Positions 1-5,139 of a stretch of 5,139 bases of DNA are shown piece after piece. Position 1 is the first letter of the stretch. Every line of letters begins with the position of its first letter. The stretch comes from Actinomycetales bacterium (lineage in GTDB: Bacteria > Actinomycetota > Actinomycetes > Actinomycetales > Dermabacteraceae), in NCBI GenBank assembly GCA_012799425.1, contig JAAZLF010000312.1, positions 1-5,139 on the forward strand, read 5' to 3'. The translations under genes and the position numbers were made by a program. The notes beneath the pieces were generated by a model that worked only from the letters and a program-made list of their open reading frames with translations, did not search any database and had not been told where the DNA came from.

Positions 1-1
1 C

Positions 2-373
2 GACGATGGCCTGATCTCCTTCGATCCCCGCCTCCCGGACGGCTGGCCGGAGCTCTCGTTCCCGCTGACGGTCCGCGGCTCCCGGTTCCGGACCCGACTG
101 GTGCGCGAGGAGATCTCCTTCACCCTGGAGACCGGCGAGGAGGTCGAGATCACGGTGCGCGGCGAGGCCGTCACGATCGGGCGGGAGGGCGTCACGGTCC
201 CGCTGGACGACCAGGGGCCGCTGCTCGACGACGCGGTGCTGGCCAGGCCTGTCGGCCTGGGCGATGCGCGCGCCGACGGCTCGATCATGACATCCCATGT
301 GCCGGGGGACCCCGAGGACCCCTGGGAGTACCCGGTCGCCAGCGATCCGGACGACATCATCGACGAGAGCTGA
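2..373 (+). CDS. Glycoside hydrolase family 65 protein, C-terminal end (5' truncated)
   Basis: The frame is open from the left edge to a TGA at 371-373, giving 123 visible residues of a protein that begins outside the window. The first 35 residues read as the C-terminal beta-sandwich of GH65 proteins: an FDPRLPDGW motif (visible residues 7-15), then LSFPLTVRGSRFRTRL (18-33). In known members the catalytic (alpha/alpha)6 barrel lies upstream, so no active-site residue can be seen. GH65 members phosphorolyse or hydrolyse alpha-glucosides (maltose, trehalose, kojibiose and others); which substrate applies here cannot be told. After the domain comes an acidic tail of about 30 residues, rich in D, E and P and ending DDIIDES. 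The GTG at 101 lies inside this frame and is not a separate start. Family assignment is fairly secure, specificity unknown. Confidence 0.85.
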   Translation, partial: DDGLISFDPRLPDGWPELSFPLTVRGSRFRTRLVREEISFTLETGEEVEITVRGEAVTIGREGVTVPLDDQGPLLDDAVLARPVGLGDARADGSIMTSHVPGDPEDPWEYPVASDPDDIIDES

Positions 374-414
374 CGGGAGCGGTGCCGTGCGGGGCCCCGT
401 GCCGCCTGGTGGAA

Positions 415-420
415 TAGGCT
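415..420 (+). promoter_or_regulatory. Candidate -10 element for the yihY-like/def pair
   Basis: TAGGCT fits the actinobacterial -10 pattern TAnnnT and stands out as the only A/T-containing patch in a very GC-rich spacer. It would place transcription start near 427, about 46 bases before the GTG at 473. I see no recognisable -35 about 17 bases upstream. This is a short-motif inference only. Confidence 0.35.
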
Positions 421-472
421 CCATCCGCGCCCGGCCCGGGCGCCCCGCCACCGAGACCGGAGCAGCAGCACG

Positions 473-1639
473 GTGACCGCATCACGCCCTCGTCGCACAC
501 CGCCGACGGTCGAGCTCTCTCGACCCCGGCTGAGCGTGCTGCACGTGCTGAACAGGGTGCGGATGCGCCTGCTGGACATCCAGGTGTGGGACGTCGCGGG
601 GACCATGACGTTCTACCTGCTGCTGTCGCTGTTCCCCGGCGCGGTCGCAGTGGTCTCGATGATGTCCCTGATCGGGATCGAGACCGAGACCCTCACGGCC
701 CTGTCCGGCATGATCACCGAGATCTTCCCGACGCTGGACCCGCGCCCCTACCTCAGCGCGATCGAGGCCGTGTCCTCGACCAGCGGCGGCCTGCTCGGGC
801 TGCTGCTGGGCACCGCGGGCTCACTGCTGTCTGCCTCGAACGGCGTCGCCGCCTTCCACCGCGCCCTGCACCGCGTCTTCGACACCCGCGAGGGCCGTCC
901 CTTCCTGTGGTTCCGCACCATAGTGTTCGGAGAGACGGTGCTGATCGTCTCGGTGGTGCTGCTGGCGATCGGCATGCTCATCGTGGGCGGCGAGGCCTCG
1001 CAGCGCATGGGCGAGCTCATCGGCATCCCCCGGATCGCCTTCGCAGCATGGAACCTCGTGAAGTGGCCGATCCTGCTGGTCATCCTCATCATCGGGGTGT
1101 CGCTGGCCTACTACCTCTTCCCGAACGTGCGCCTGCCCCGCTACCGACTGATGACCCTCGGCTCCACCCTCAGCGTGCTGGTGCTCTTCGGCACCGCCCT
1201 GCTGGCCGGCCAGCTGATGGTCTACGCCACCCGCTGGGCCGAGATCCTCACCGCCCTCAACGGCCTGATCGCGATCCTGCTGCTGATGTGGGTCGCGAAC
1301 ATCGTGGTGATCTTCGGAGCGGCCCTCGACGCCGAGTTCCTGCGCGCCCGCCAGATCGCGAGCGGGTTGGATGCGTGGCACCACATCGAGCTCGACCCGC
1401 ACGCCACCCACACCCTCGACTTCCTCGCGGCCGACGCCGCCCAGGCCGAGGAGCTCGGGCGACAGGTCGCAGAGGCGGCACGCAGCGGGCGGGCCCTCCG
1501 TCGGCCGCGCAGCCCGTGGATCGTCGACGCCCGCAACCCCCTCGCCGTGAACCCGCCCGCCCGCCACCGCGTCACCAGCGCCCCGCCCGCCGAGCGCGAG
1601 CCCCATGAGCCCACCAGCACAGGAGACCCCACCGCATGA
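473..1639 (+). CDS. YihY/virulence factor BrkB family membrane protein
   Basis: A 388-residue integral membrane protein. Six hydrophobic segments are visible at about 43-68, 106-126, 150-172, 192-216, 227-251 and 258-288, the six-helix plan of the BrkB/YihY family. Family-like sequence includes TMTFYLLLSLFPG (44-56), LFPNVRLPRYR (215-225) and the last-helix signature IVVIFGAALDAEFLRAR (277-293). Residues 289-388 form a hydrophilic tail rich in R, A and P, probably cytoplasmic and poorly conserved. The family's biochemical role is not established; the old RNase BN label for E. coli YihY was withdrawn, and the BrkB name comes from Bordetella serum resistance. GTG 473 is the only start between the in-frame TGA at 371 and the conserved region, apart from ATG 563; a weak GGAG lies at 459-462. 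The gene overlaps def by 4 bases (ATGA), suggesting translational coupling. Confidence 0.9.
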   Translation: MTASRPRRTPPTVELSRPRLSVLHVLNRVRMRLLDIQVWDVAGTMTFYLLLSLFPGAVAVVSMMSLIGIETETLTALSGMITEIFPTLDPRPYLSAIEAVSSTSGGLLGLLLGTAGSLLSASNGVAAFHRALHRVFDTREGRPFLWFRTIVFGETVLIVSVVLLAIGMLIVGGEASQRMGELIGIPRIAFAAWNLVKWPILLVILIIGVSLAYYLFPNVRLPRYRLMTLGSTLSVLVLFGTALLAGQLMVYATRWAEILTALNGLIAILLLMWVANIVVIFGAALDAEFLRARQIASGLDAWHHIELDPHATHTLDFLAADAAQAEELGRQVAEAARSGRALRRPRSPWIVDARNPLAVNPPARHRVTSAPPAEREPHEPTSTGDPTA

Positions 1640-2202
1640 CCGTCCGTCCGATCACCATCGTCGGCCACCGAGCCCTGTCCCAGCGCACCCGTCGCGTCCG
1701 CGAGATCACCCCCGAGCTGCGCACCCTGGTGGACGACATGTTCGAGACCAATGATGCCGCCGACGGCGCCGGCCTGGCCGCACCCCAGGTCGGTGCGCGC
1801 TGGCGCCTGTTCGTCTACTCCTGCCCCGATGCCGAGGGCACCCTCCGGCGCGGAGTGGTCATCAACCCCGTGCTCGAACGCTTCGGCGGTATAGAGCTCG
1901 ACGAGGAGACCCTCGAGGGGTGCCTCTCCGTGCCGGGCGAGGGCTACCCCACCGCCCGCCATCGCGGAGCCCGTGTCTCCGGCACCGACCTCGAGGGGAA
2001 CACGATCGTGGTCGAGGACGAGGGCGGGGTGCTCGCCCGCGCCCTGCAGCACGAGGTCGACCACCTCGAAGGGTCCCTCTACCTCGACCGCCTCACCCCC
2101 GCCCGCAAGCGCGAAGCCCTCGATGCAGTGCGGGACCGCGGCTGGCGAGCGGGCGGAATCCTCACCTGGGACCCGCGGGAGCTCGACGCCGCCGACGTCT
2201 GA
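1636..2202 (+). CDS. def: Peptide deformylase
   Basis: A 188-residue cytoplasmic metalloenzyme that removes the formyl group from the N-terminal formyl-methionine of new proteins, normally before methionine aminopeptidase acts. All three family motifs are present: GAGLAAPQ at 44-51 (GxGLAAxQ), EGCLS at 94-98 with metal ligand Cys96, and QHEVDH at 138-143, in which His139 and His143 bind the metal and Glu140 is catalytic. Length matches bacterial deformylases (about 165-200). The ATG lies within the ATGA overlap with the upstream BrkB-like gene; an AGGAG at 1621-1625 in the end of that gene can serve as ribosome binding site, with a rather long spacer of 10. No formyltransferase gene (fmt), a frequent def neighbour in other bacteria, is visible. 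The gene looks intact; actinobacteria often carry several def copies, so this one may not be the only one. Confidence 0.96.
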   Translation: MTVRPITIVGHRALSQRTRRVREITPELRTLVDDMFETNDAADGAGLAAPQVGARWRLFVYSCPDAEGTLRRGVVINPVLERFGGIELDEETLEGCLSVPGEGYPTARHRGARVSGTDLEGNTIVVEDEGGVLARALQHEVDHLEGSLYLDRLTPARKREALDAVRDRGWRAGGILTWDPRELDAADV

Positions 2203-2288
2203 CAGAGCCGGCCGCGACGCTCCCGACCGGCGCCGTCGAAGCAGTCACACAGGATCGTCCGCAGGCGCCGCGCATGGCACGGGATCGC

Positions 2289-2294
2289 TATCCT
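2289..2294 (+). promoter_or_regulatory. Candidate leaderless promoter (-10) for the Rieske gene
   Basis: TATCCT matches the actinobacterial TAnnnT -10 pattern and ends six bases before the ATG at 2301. A transcript starting the usual 6-7 bases downstream of the hexamer would begin on or beside the A of that ATG, giving a leaderless mRNA. The GGAGG at 2295-2299 is only one base from the ATG, too close for normal Shine-Dalgarno use, which favours the leaderless reading. No convincing -35 is seen near 2266-2271. Confidence 0.45.
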
Positions 2295-2300
2295 GGAGGT

Positions 2301-2726
2301 ATGGAACGCCCGTGCCTCTCCCGTCGTCGTGCCCTCCTGCTCCCCGCCGCTGCAGCCGGCGCGGGCGGCCTCGCGGCCTGCGCCCCGGAGGACGAGGGAT
2401 TCGGCACCGCCGCCCCGGTGCGTGCGGACGAGGGCGCGGTCTCCCTCGACGAGGTGCCCGAGAACGCGAGCACCCTGGTGAACTTCGGCGGCCAGCAGCC
2501 GTTCGTGCTCCTGGTGCGCGGCGAGGGCGAGGATCTCACCGGCTATTCCGGGTACTGCACCCACAACGGATGCGCGCTCCGCCAGGAGGAGACCGAGCTG
2601 GACTGCCCCTGCCACGGCTCCCGCTTCGATGCCTCCACCGGCGAGGTGCTGGTGGGCCCGGCCACCACCCATCTGCCCGAGATCGCCCTGGCCGTCGAGG
2701 ACGGCCTCATCCGCCGTGAGCAGTGA
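2301..2726 (+). CDS. Rieske [2Fe-2S] lipoprotein, probably Tat-exported
   Basis: A 141-residue exported protein with one Rieske domain. The N-terminus carries a twin-arginine-like SRRRALL (7-13), an Ala/Leu-rich core, and a lipobox LAAC (24-27), so Cys27 would be lipidated and the protein held on the outer face of the membrane. Box 1 is CTHNGC (86-91) and box 2 is CPCHGS (102-107). Cys86, His88, Cys102 and His105 would bind the cluster; Cys91 and Cys104 match the disulfide pair of cytochrome bc1-type Rieske proteins. Only 13 residues separate the boxes, so the domain is compact. It is far shorter than actinobacterial QcrA and lacks its transmembrane helices, and no cytochrome b gene is adjacent, so it is probably a free electron carrier or small redox partner whose partner is unknown. 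ATG 2301 was chosen because the Tat motif follows directly; in-frame ATG 2274 is an alternative. trmB starts 7 bases after the stop. Confidence 0.9.
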   Translation: MERPCLSRRRALLLPAAAAGAGGLAACAPEDEGFGTAAPVRADEGAVSLDEVPENASTLVNFGGQQPFVLLVRGEGEDLTGYSGYCTHNGCALRQEETELDCPCHGSRFDASTGEVLVGPATTHLPEIALAVEDGLIRREQ

Positions 2727-2733
2727 CGGGACG

Positions 2734-3588
2734 ATGCGCTCCGCCGACGCCTCCTCTCGCGAGCCGGAGACGAGGACGCATCGCGACGTGGTCTCCTTCG
2801 TGCGCCGCGGGGAGCGTCTCACCCAGGGACGCCAGAACGCCTGGGACCGCCTCTCCCCCTTCTACGTGATCGATCCCCCGCGCGGAGAGCGCGACACGCT
2901 CCCCGCCGCGGGCGAGCACCTGGATCCGCAGGAGGTGTTCGGTCGGCGCGCGGAGCTCGTGGTCGAGGTCGGCAGCGGCACCGGGGACAACATCGTCGCC
3001 GCGGCGCTCGCCCATCCTGAGCGGGACCATCTGGGGGTGGAGGTCTACCTGCCCGGGCTCGCGCAGACGCTCAGCCGCGTCGAGCGCTCCGGCAGCCCGC
3101 GGAATCTCAGGATGATGCCCCTGGACGCCCAGCGGGCCCTGCCCGCGATGCTGCCCGAGGGGTCGATCGACCAGCTGTGGGTGTACTTCGCCGATCCGTG
3201 GCCCAAGCAGCGTCACCACAAGCGCCGGCTGATCAACCCGCCGTTCCTGGACGCGGTGCTGCCGCTGCTGGCCGATGACGCGGTGTTCCGCCTGGCCACG
3301 GACTGGGCGCAGTACGCCCACCACATGCGTCAGCAGCTCGATCCGCGCCCCGAGCTCGCCCTGCTGCATCCCCACGGCGCCGCTCCCGAGGGCCCCTCCT
3401 CGGACGCGGTCCCCCAGGGCATGCCGAGCACCGGGTGGGCTCCACGATTCGAGGGTCGTGTGAAGACCGGCTTCGAGAGCAAGGGTCGAGCCGCGGGACG
3501 CTTAATATGGGACCTCGCATACACCCGGGTGCCACGGCGCCCGGGATCGGACGGCGCCCCGAGCCCCGGGACGCGGCCGACCCCGTGA
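2734..3588 (+). CDS. trmB: tRNA (guanine-N7-)-methyltransferase
   Basis: A 284-residue SAM-dependent enzyme expected to methylate N7 of G46 in the variable loop of tRNAs. Visible motifs: SAM-binding EVGSGTGDN (78-86), acidic GVEV (101-104, Glu103), the family hallmark FADPWPKQRHHKRRL (152-166), ATDWAQY (188-194), and the C-terminal TGFESKG (245-251), which matches the TxFExxG substrate-binding motif. The protein is longer than E. coli TrmB (239) because of an N-terminal extension and a low-complexity Pro/Gly tail (about 268-284). ATG 2734 has a weak GGGA just upstream; GTG 2716, overlapping the Rieske stop, is an alternative adding six residues. The 7-base gap implies one transcript with the Rieske gene. 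Leu257-Ile258 are encoded by TTA ATA, striking in this GC-rich setting (I saw no other TTA codon in the window's genes), and they coincide with a possible internal promoter. Function is well supported; the exact start is less certain. Confidence 0.93.
   Translation: MRSADASSREPETRTHRDVVSFVRRGERLTQGRQNAWDRLSPFYVIDPPRGERDTLPAAGEHLDPQEVFGRRAELVVEVGSGTGDNIVAAALAHPERDHLGVEVYLPGLAQTLSRVERSGSPRNLRMMPLDAQRALPAMLPEGSIDQLWVYFADPWPKQRHHKRRLINPPFLDAVLPLLADDAVFRLATDWAQYAHHMRQQLDPRPELALLHPHGAAPEGPSSDAVPQGMPSTGWAPRFEGRVKTGFESKGRAAGRLIWDLAYTRVPRRPGSDGAPSPGTRPTP
3503..3508 (+). promoter_or_regulatory. Candidate -10 box inside trmB, directed at the LCP gene
   Basis: TAATAT, one mismatch from TATAAT and a match to TAnnnT, is formed by the adjacent rare codons TTA and ATA of trmB. 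Transcription would start near 3515, leaving a leader of about 108 bases before the LCP start at 3623. No TTGACA-like -35 is seen 16-18 bases upstream, and there is no extended TGn, so this rests on the -10 alone. Confidence 0.35.
3524..3545 (+). other. GC-rich stem-loop at the 3' end of trmB / leader of the LCP gene
   Basis: Bases 3524-3532 pair with 3537-3545 (nine pairs including one G-U) around the tetraloop CACG at 3533-3536. The arms contain the self-complementary hexamer CCCGGG at 3524 and 3540. No T-run follows, so an intrinsic terminator is unlikely. It lies within the TrmB coding frame and about ten bases downstream of the predicted internal transcription start. The pairing is seen directly; the function is inferred, and chance hairpins are common in DNA this rich in GC. 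Confidence 0.4.
3540..3570 (+). other. Alternative stem-loop, mutually exclusive with the one at 3524-3545
   Basis: Bases 3540-3545 (CCCGGG) can instead pair with a third CCCGGG at 3565-3570. The stem continues, after a small internal loop, with 3547-3550 pairing 3559-3562 around an eight-base loop. Because 3540-3545 is shared, only one of the two structures can form at a time, an arrangement resembling a leader switch. There is no evidence for a ligand or for conservation. Confidence 0.3.
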
Positions 3589-3622
3589 CCGCACCGGCGG
3601 CACCGTCTGAGAGGGACATCGA

Positions 3623-4675
3623 ATGAACCATCGCGCCGACGACGTGGACCTGCCCGGGGAGTGGGAGGACGACCATCATCCCCGTGAGACCCGCCGCCGC
3701 GGACGCCGTGCCGCACTGATCGCCTTCGGCCTGGTCGCCGTGCTCGTGGTCGGGGTCGGCCTGGTGATCGGGAGCTACCTCAACGGGCTGCGCAGCTCCT
3801 ACGAGAAGCGCAGCGTCGTGGAGATCACCCGCGGGCCCTCAGACGGCGAGCGGCCCGAGGCGGCCGAGGGCTCGGGCCGGAACTTCCTGCTGCTGGGATC
3901 GGACAAGCGCTCCGAGGAGGACGCGGCCGCGCAAGGGGTGAGCGGCCAGCGCTCGGACGTGATGATGCTCGTGCATGTCTCCGAGGACGACGAGAGCGTG
4001 TACATCACCTCCTTCCCCCGAGACCTGTACGTCGACATCCCCGGACATGGCAAGGACCGCATCAACGCCGCGCTCGCCTTCGGCGGCGTGAGCCTCGCCG
4101 TCACCACGGTCGAGAACTATGCAGGAGTCCCCATCGACCACGTCGCCCTCATCGACTTCGACGGGATCGAGGGGCTGGTCGATGCTCTCGGCGGCATCGA
4201 CGTGCAGGTGCCGATCTCCTTCGAGGCGGACGGCCATCAGTTCACCGAGGGGGTCCAGAGCATGGACGGGGCCCAGGCGCTCACCTTCGTGCGTCAGCGC
4301 AAGCAGTTCGCCGACGGCGACTTCCAGCGCAACCGCAACCAGCAGGCCGTGCTCAACGGCATCGCCGGCAAGCTGATCAGCGCCGAGACGCTCAGCGATC
4401 CCCGCAAGCTCTCGGACACCATCGAGACCATCTCGCCGTTCCTCACCACGGACGGCGGCCTCGGCGCGGGCGCCATGGTCGAGCTGGGCCTGTCCCTGCG
4501 CTCGGTCCGCAGCGGCGATCTCCACTTCCTGTCGGTGCCGCATGCGGGCCCGACCACGACCAGCGGCGGGGCCAGCGTCGTCGCGACCGATGAGGAGGCC
4601 ATGGATGTCCTGCGCGAGGCCCTGCGCACGGACGACATGGGAACCTACTACGCTCAGCACGCGGGAGCCTTCTGA
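3623..4675 (+). CDS. LCP family (LytR-CpsA-Psr) cell wall polymer ligase
   Basis: A 350-residue protein with a short acidic cytoplasmic N-terminus, a basic stretch RRRGRR (24-29), one membrane helix (about 30-51) and an extracellular LCP domain. LCP enzymes transfer lipid-linked anionic glycopolymers (teichoic acids, capsule, arabinogalactan) onto peptidoglycan. Motifs in order: NFLLLGSDKR (87-96), RSDVM (110-114), SFPRDLYVDIPG (130-141) with Arg133 and Asp134, KDRINAA (144-150), IDHVALIDFDG (171-181), LVDALGGIDV (185-194), and FVRQRKQFADGDFQRNRNQQ (222-241). Arg and Asp residues in these segments bind the polyprenyl pyrophosphate and metal in known structures. In the last motif Asn239 replaces the second Arg of the common DxxRxxRQQ form. 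The ATG has a good GAGGGA at 3611-3616, six bases upstream. Length is typical for a single LCP domain with no extra C-terminal module. The polymer attached cannot be inferred; genomes often carry several LCP genes. The 34-base gap after trmB allows read-through or an internal trmB promoter. Confidence 0.95.
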   Translation: MNHRADDVDLPGEWEDDHHPRETRRRGRRAALIAFGLVAVLVVGVGLVIGSYLNGLRSSYEKRSVVEITRGPSDGERPEAAEGSGRNFLLLGSDKRSEEDAAAQGVSGQRSDVMMLVHVSEDDESVYITSFPRDLYVDIPGHGKDRINAALAFGGVSLAVTTVENYAGVPIDHVALIDFDGIEGLVDALGGIDVQVPISFEADGHQFTEGVQSMDGAQALTFVRQRKQFADGDFQRNRNQQAVLNGIAGKLISAETLSDPRKLSDTIETISPFLTTDGGLGAGAMVELGLSLRSVRSGDLHFLSVPHAGPTTTSGGASVVATDEEAMDVLREALRTDDMGTYYAQHAGAF

Positions 4676-4741
4676 TCCGCTGAGCATCTCGCACGCACTG
4701 CACGACCTGCACCACCCGACCACTCGACGCTGGAGGACACC

Positions 4742-5107
4742 GTGGCCAATCCGATCGTGAGCATCGCCGTTCCCGTGGCAGGACTCGTCGCGGCCGCCGT
4801 CGGCAACAAGGCCGCCGCCGCAGGGTGGGGAGCTCTCTTCGGGGAGGACGCCCCCACCGCGAAGGCCCAGAAGGCCGCGCAGAAGAACGTCGCCGCGCAG
4901 CGCAAGCAGGCCAAGAAGGACGGCCTGTCCAAAGCCGAGATCGAGGCGATCAAGGACCCGGAGGACGACCAGCCCATCTGGAAGCTGCTGCTGTGGGCAA
5001 CGATCTCCGGCGTGCTGCTGCAGGGTCTGCGGGTGGCCGCCAAGCGCGGGACGAAGACCGGCGTCGAGCGCCTCGCCTCGCGTCGCCCGCGCCCGAACCG
5101 CGGCTGA
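4742..5107 (+). CDS. DUF4235 family small membrane protein
   Basis: A 121-residue protein of unknown function. Two hydrophobic segments are visible (about 5-24 and 80-99), separated by a charged, Ala/Lys/Gln-rich stretch (about 37-76) that looks helical or coiled. The pattern of a first helix, then GNKAAAAGWGALFGED (21-36), then WKLLLWATISGVLLQGLRVAAKRG (around 80-103) followed by an Arg-rich end, resembles DUF4235 proteins, common in actinobacteria and uncharacterised. The charged linker seems longer than in members I recall. The GTG start is supported by GGAGGA at 4732-4737, four bases upstream. It lies 66 bases after the LCP gene on the same strand with no clear terminator between, so co-transcription is likely. 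Family assignment is from sequence resemblance only; an envelope role is a guess from context. Confidence 0.82.
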   Translation: MANPIVSIAVPVAGLVAAAVGNKAAAAGWGALFGEDAPTAKAQKAAQKNVAAQRKQAKKDGLSKAEIEAIKDPEDDQPIWKLLLWATISGVLLQGLRVAAKRGTKTGVERLASRRPRPNRG

Positions 5108-5124
5108 CTCTCCCCGCCGAACCA

Positions 5125-5139
5125 CGAAGGGCGCCCCGC
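5125..5139 (+). terminator. Possible left arm of a terminator, cut by the window edge
   Basis: After the DUF4235 stop, the sequence CGAAGGGCGCCCCGC starts 17 bases downstream and runs to the edge. It contains the palindrome GGGCGCCC (5129-5136), and its form resembles the ascending arm of GC-rich actinobacterial terminators. The matching right arm, if present, lies outside the window. Confidence 0.3.

Noticed and set aside
387..402. Palindromic GC stem-loop after the GH65 stop as a terminator
   Set aside because: The central CGGGGCCCCG can fold only with a small loop and needs two G-U pairs to extend. No T-run follows, so I would not call it a terminator.
586..1608. 340-codon + strand frame inside the BrkB-like gene
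   Set aside because: The translation is dominated by R, P, H, D and A, typical of a +1 shadow frame. The overlapping frame gives a proper six-helix membrane protein.
1222..2064. 280-codon - strand frame across the end of the BrkB-like gene and def
   Set aside because: It is antisense to the conserved deformylase motifs and shows no recognisable family; it fits a GC-rich shadow.
2203..2300. Search for a terminator or small gene between def and the Rieske gene
   Set aside because: Only short, wide-loop inverted repeats (for example GCCGG and CCGGC near 2207-2230) are present, with no T-run and no plausible small ORF. The spacer is best explained by the promoter near its end.
2629..2733. Upstream extension of TrmB into the Rieske gene
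   Set aside because: The extra residues are an out-of-frame reading of the conserved Rieske C-terminus. Only GTG 2716 is a serious alternative to ATG 2734.
3435..3626. 63-codon + strand frame ending at the LCP start
   Set aside because: It overlaps the conserved 3' part of trmB in another frame, lacks a ribosome binding site and has no recognisable features.
3839..5125. Long (428-codon) open frame on the - strand across the LCP and DUF4235 genes
   Set aside because: It is antisense to two well-supported + strand genes with clear family motifs. Long antisense frames are expected where third positions are almost all G/C, and its translation is low-complexity with no recognisable domain.
1..5139. 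Mobile elements, CRISPR, tRNA/rRNA, defence or biosynthetic system
   Set aside because: No spaced direct repeats, transposase or integrase motifs, terminal inverted repeats or RNA gene signatures were seen. All recognised genes are ordinary chromosomal functions with uniform composition.

Overview
The window is GC-rich (roughly 70% by eye), with strong G/C preference at third codon positions, GTG as well as ATG starts, and every gene on the + strand. Gene content (GH65 end, BrkB-type membrane protein, peptide deformylase, Rieske lipoprotein, TrmB, LCP protein, DUF4235 protein) points to a Gram-positive actinobacterium. A Micrococcales genus such as Brachybacterium is my guess from general resemblance, not proven.

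Layout. 2-373: C-terminal end of a glycoside hydrolase family 65 protein (maltose/trehalose/kojibiose phosphorylase type), cut by the window edge. 374-472: short spacer with a candidate -10 element. 473-1639: YihY/BrkB-family membrane protein, overlapping by 4 bases the peptide deformylase gene def (1636-2202). 2203-2300: spacer ending in an apparent leaderless promoter for a Rieske [2Fe-2S] lipoprotein (2301-2726). Seven bases later trmB (tRNA m7G46 methyltransferase) begins (2734-3588). 3589-3622: short spacer, then a LytR-CpsA-Psr (LCP) ligase (3623-4675). After 66 bases comes a small DUF4235 membrane protein (4742-5107), then the left part of a possible terminator at the right edge.

How the genes relate. 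Two are translation housekeeping functions (def, trmB). Each sits close behind an envelope gene (BrkB-like protein, Rieske lipoprotein), with spacing that suggests co-transcription and, for def, translational coupling. The LCP and DUF4235 genes form an envelope pair. No stretch over 300 bases lacks a gene. I saw no tRNA, rRNA, CRISPR array, insertion sequence, integrase or phage gene.

This is mostly an ordinary chromosomal region. The part that deserves a second look is the 3' end of trmB. There, two adjacent rare codons (TTA ATA) spell a near-consensus -10 box, followed at once by two mutually exclusive GC-rich stem-loops. This could be the promoter and structured leader of the LCP gene, embedded in the trmB reading frame.
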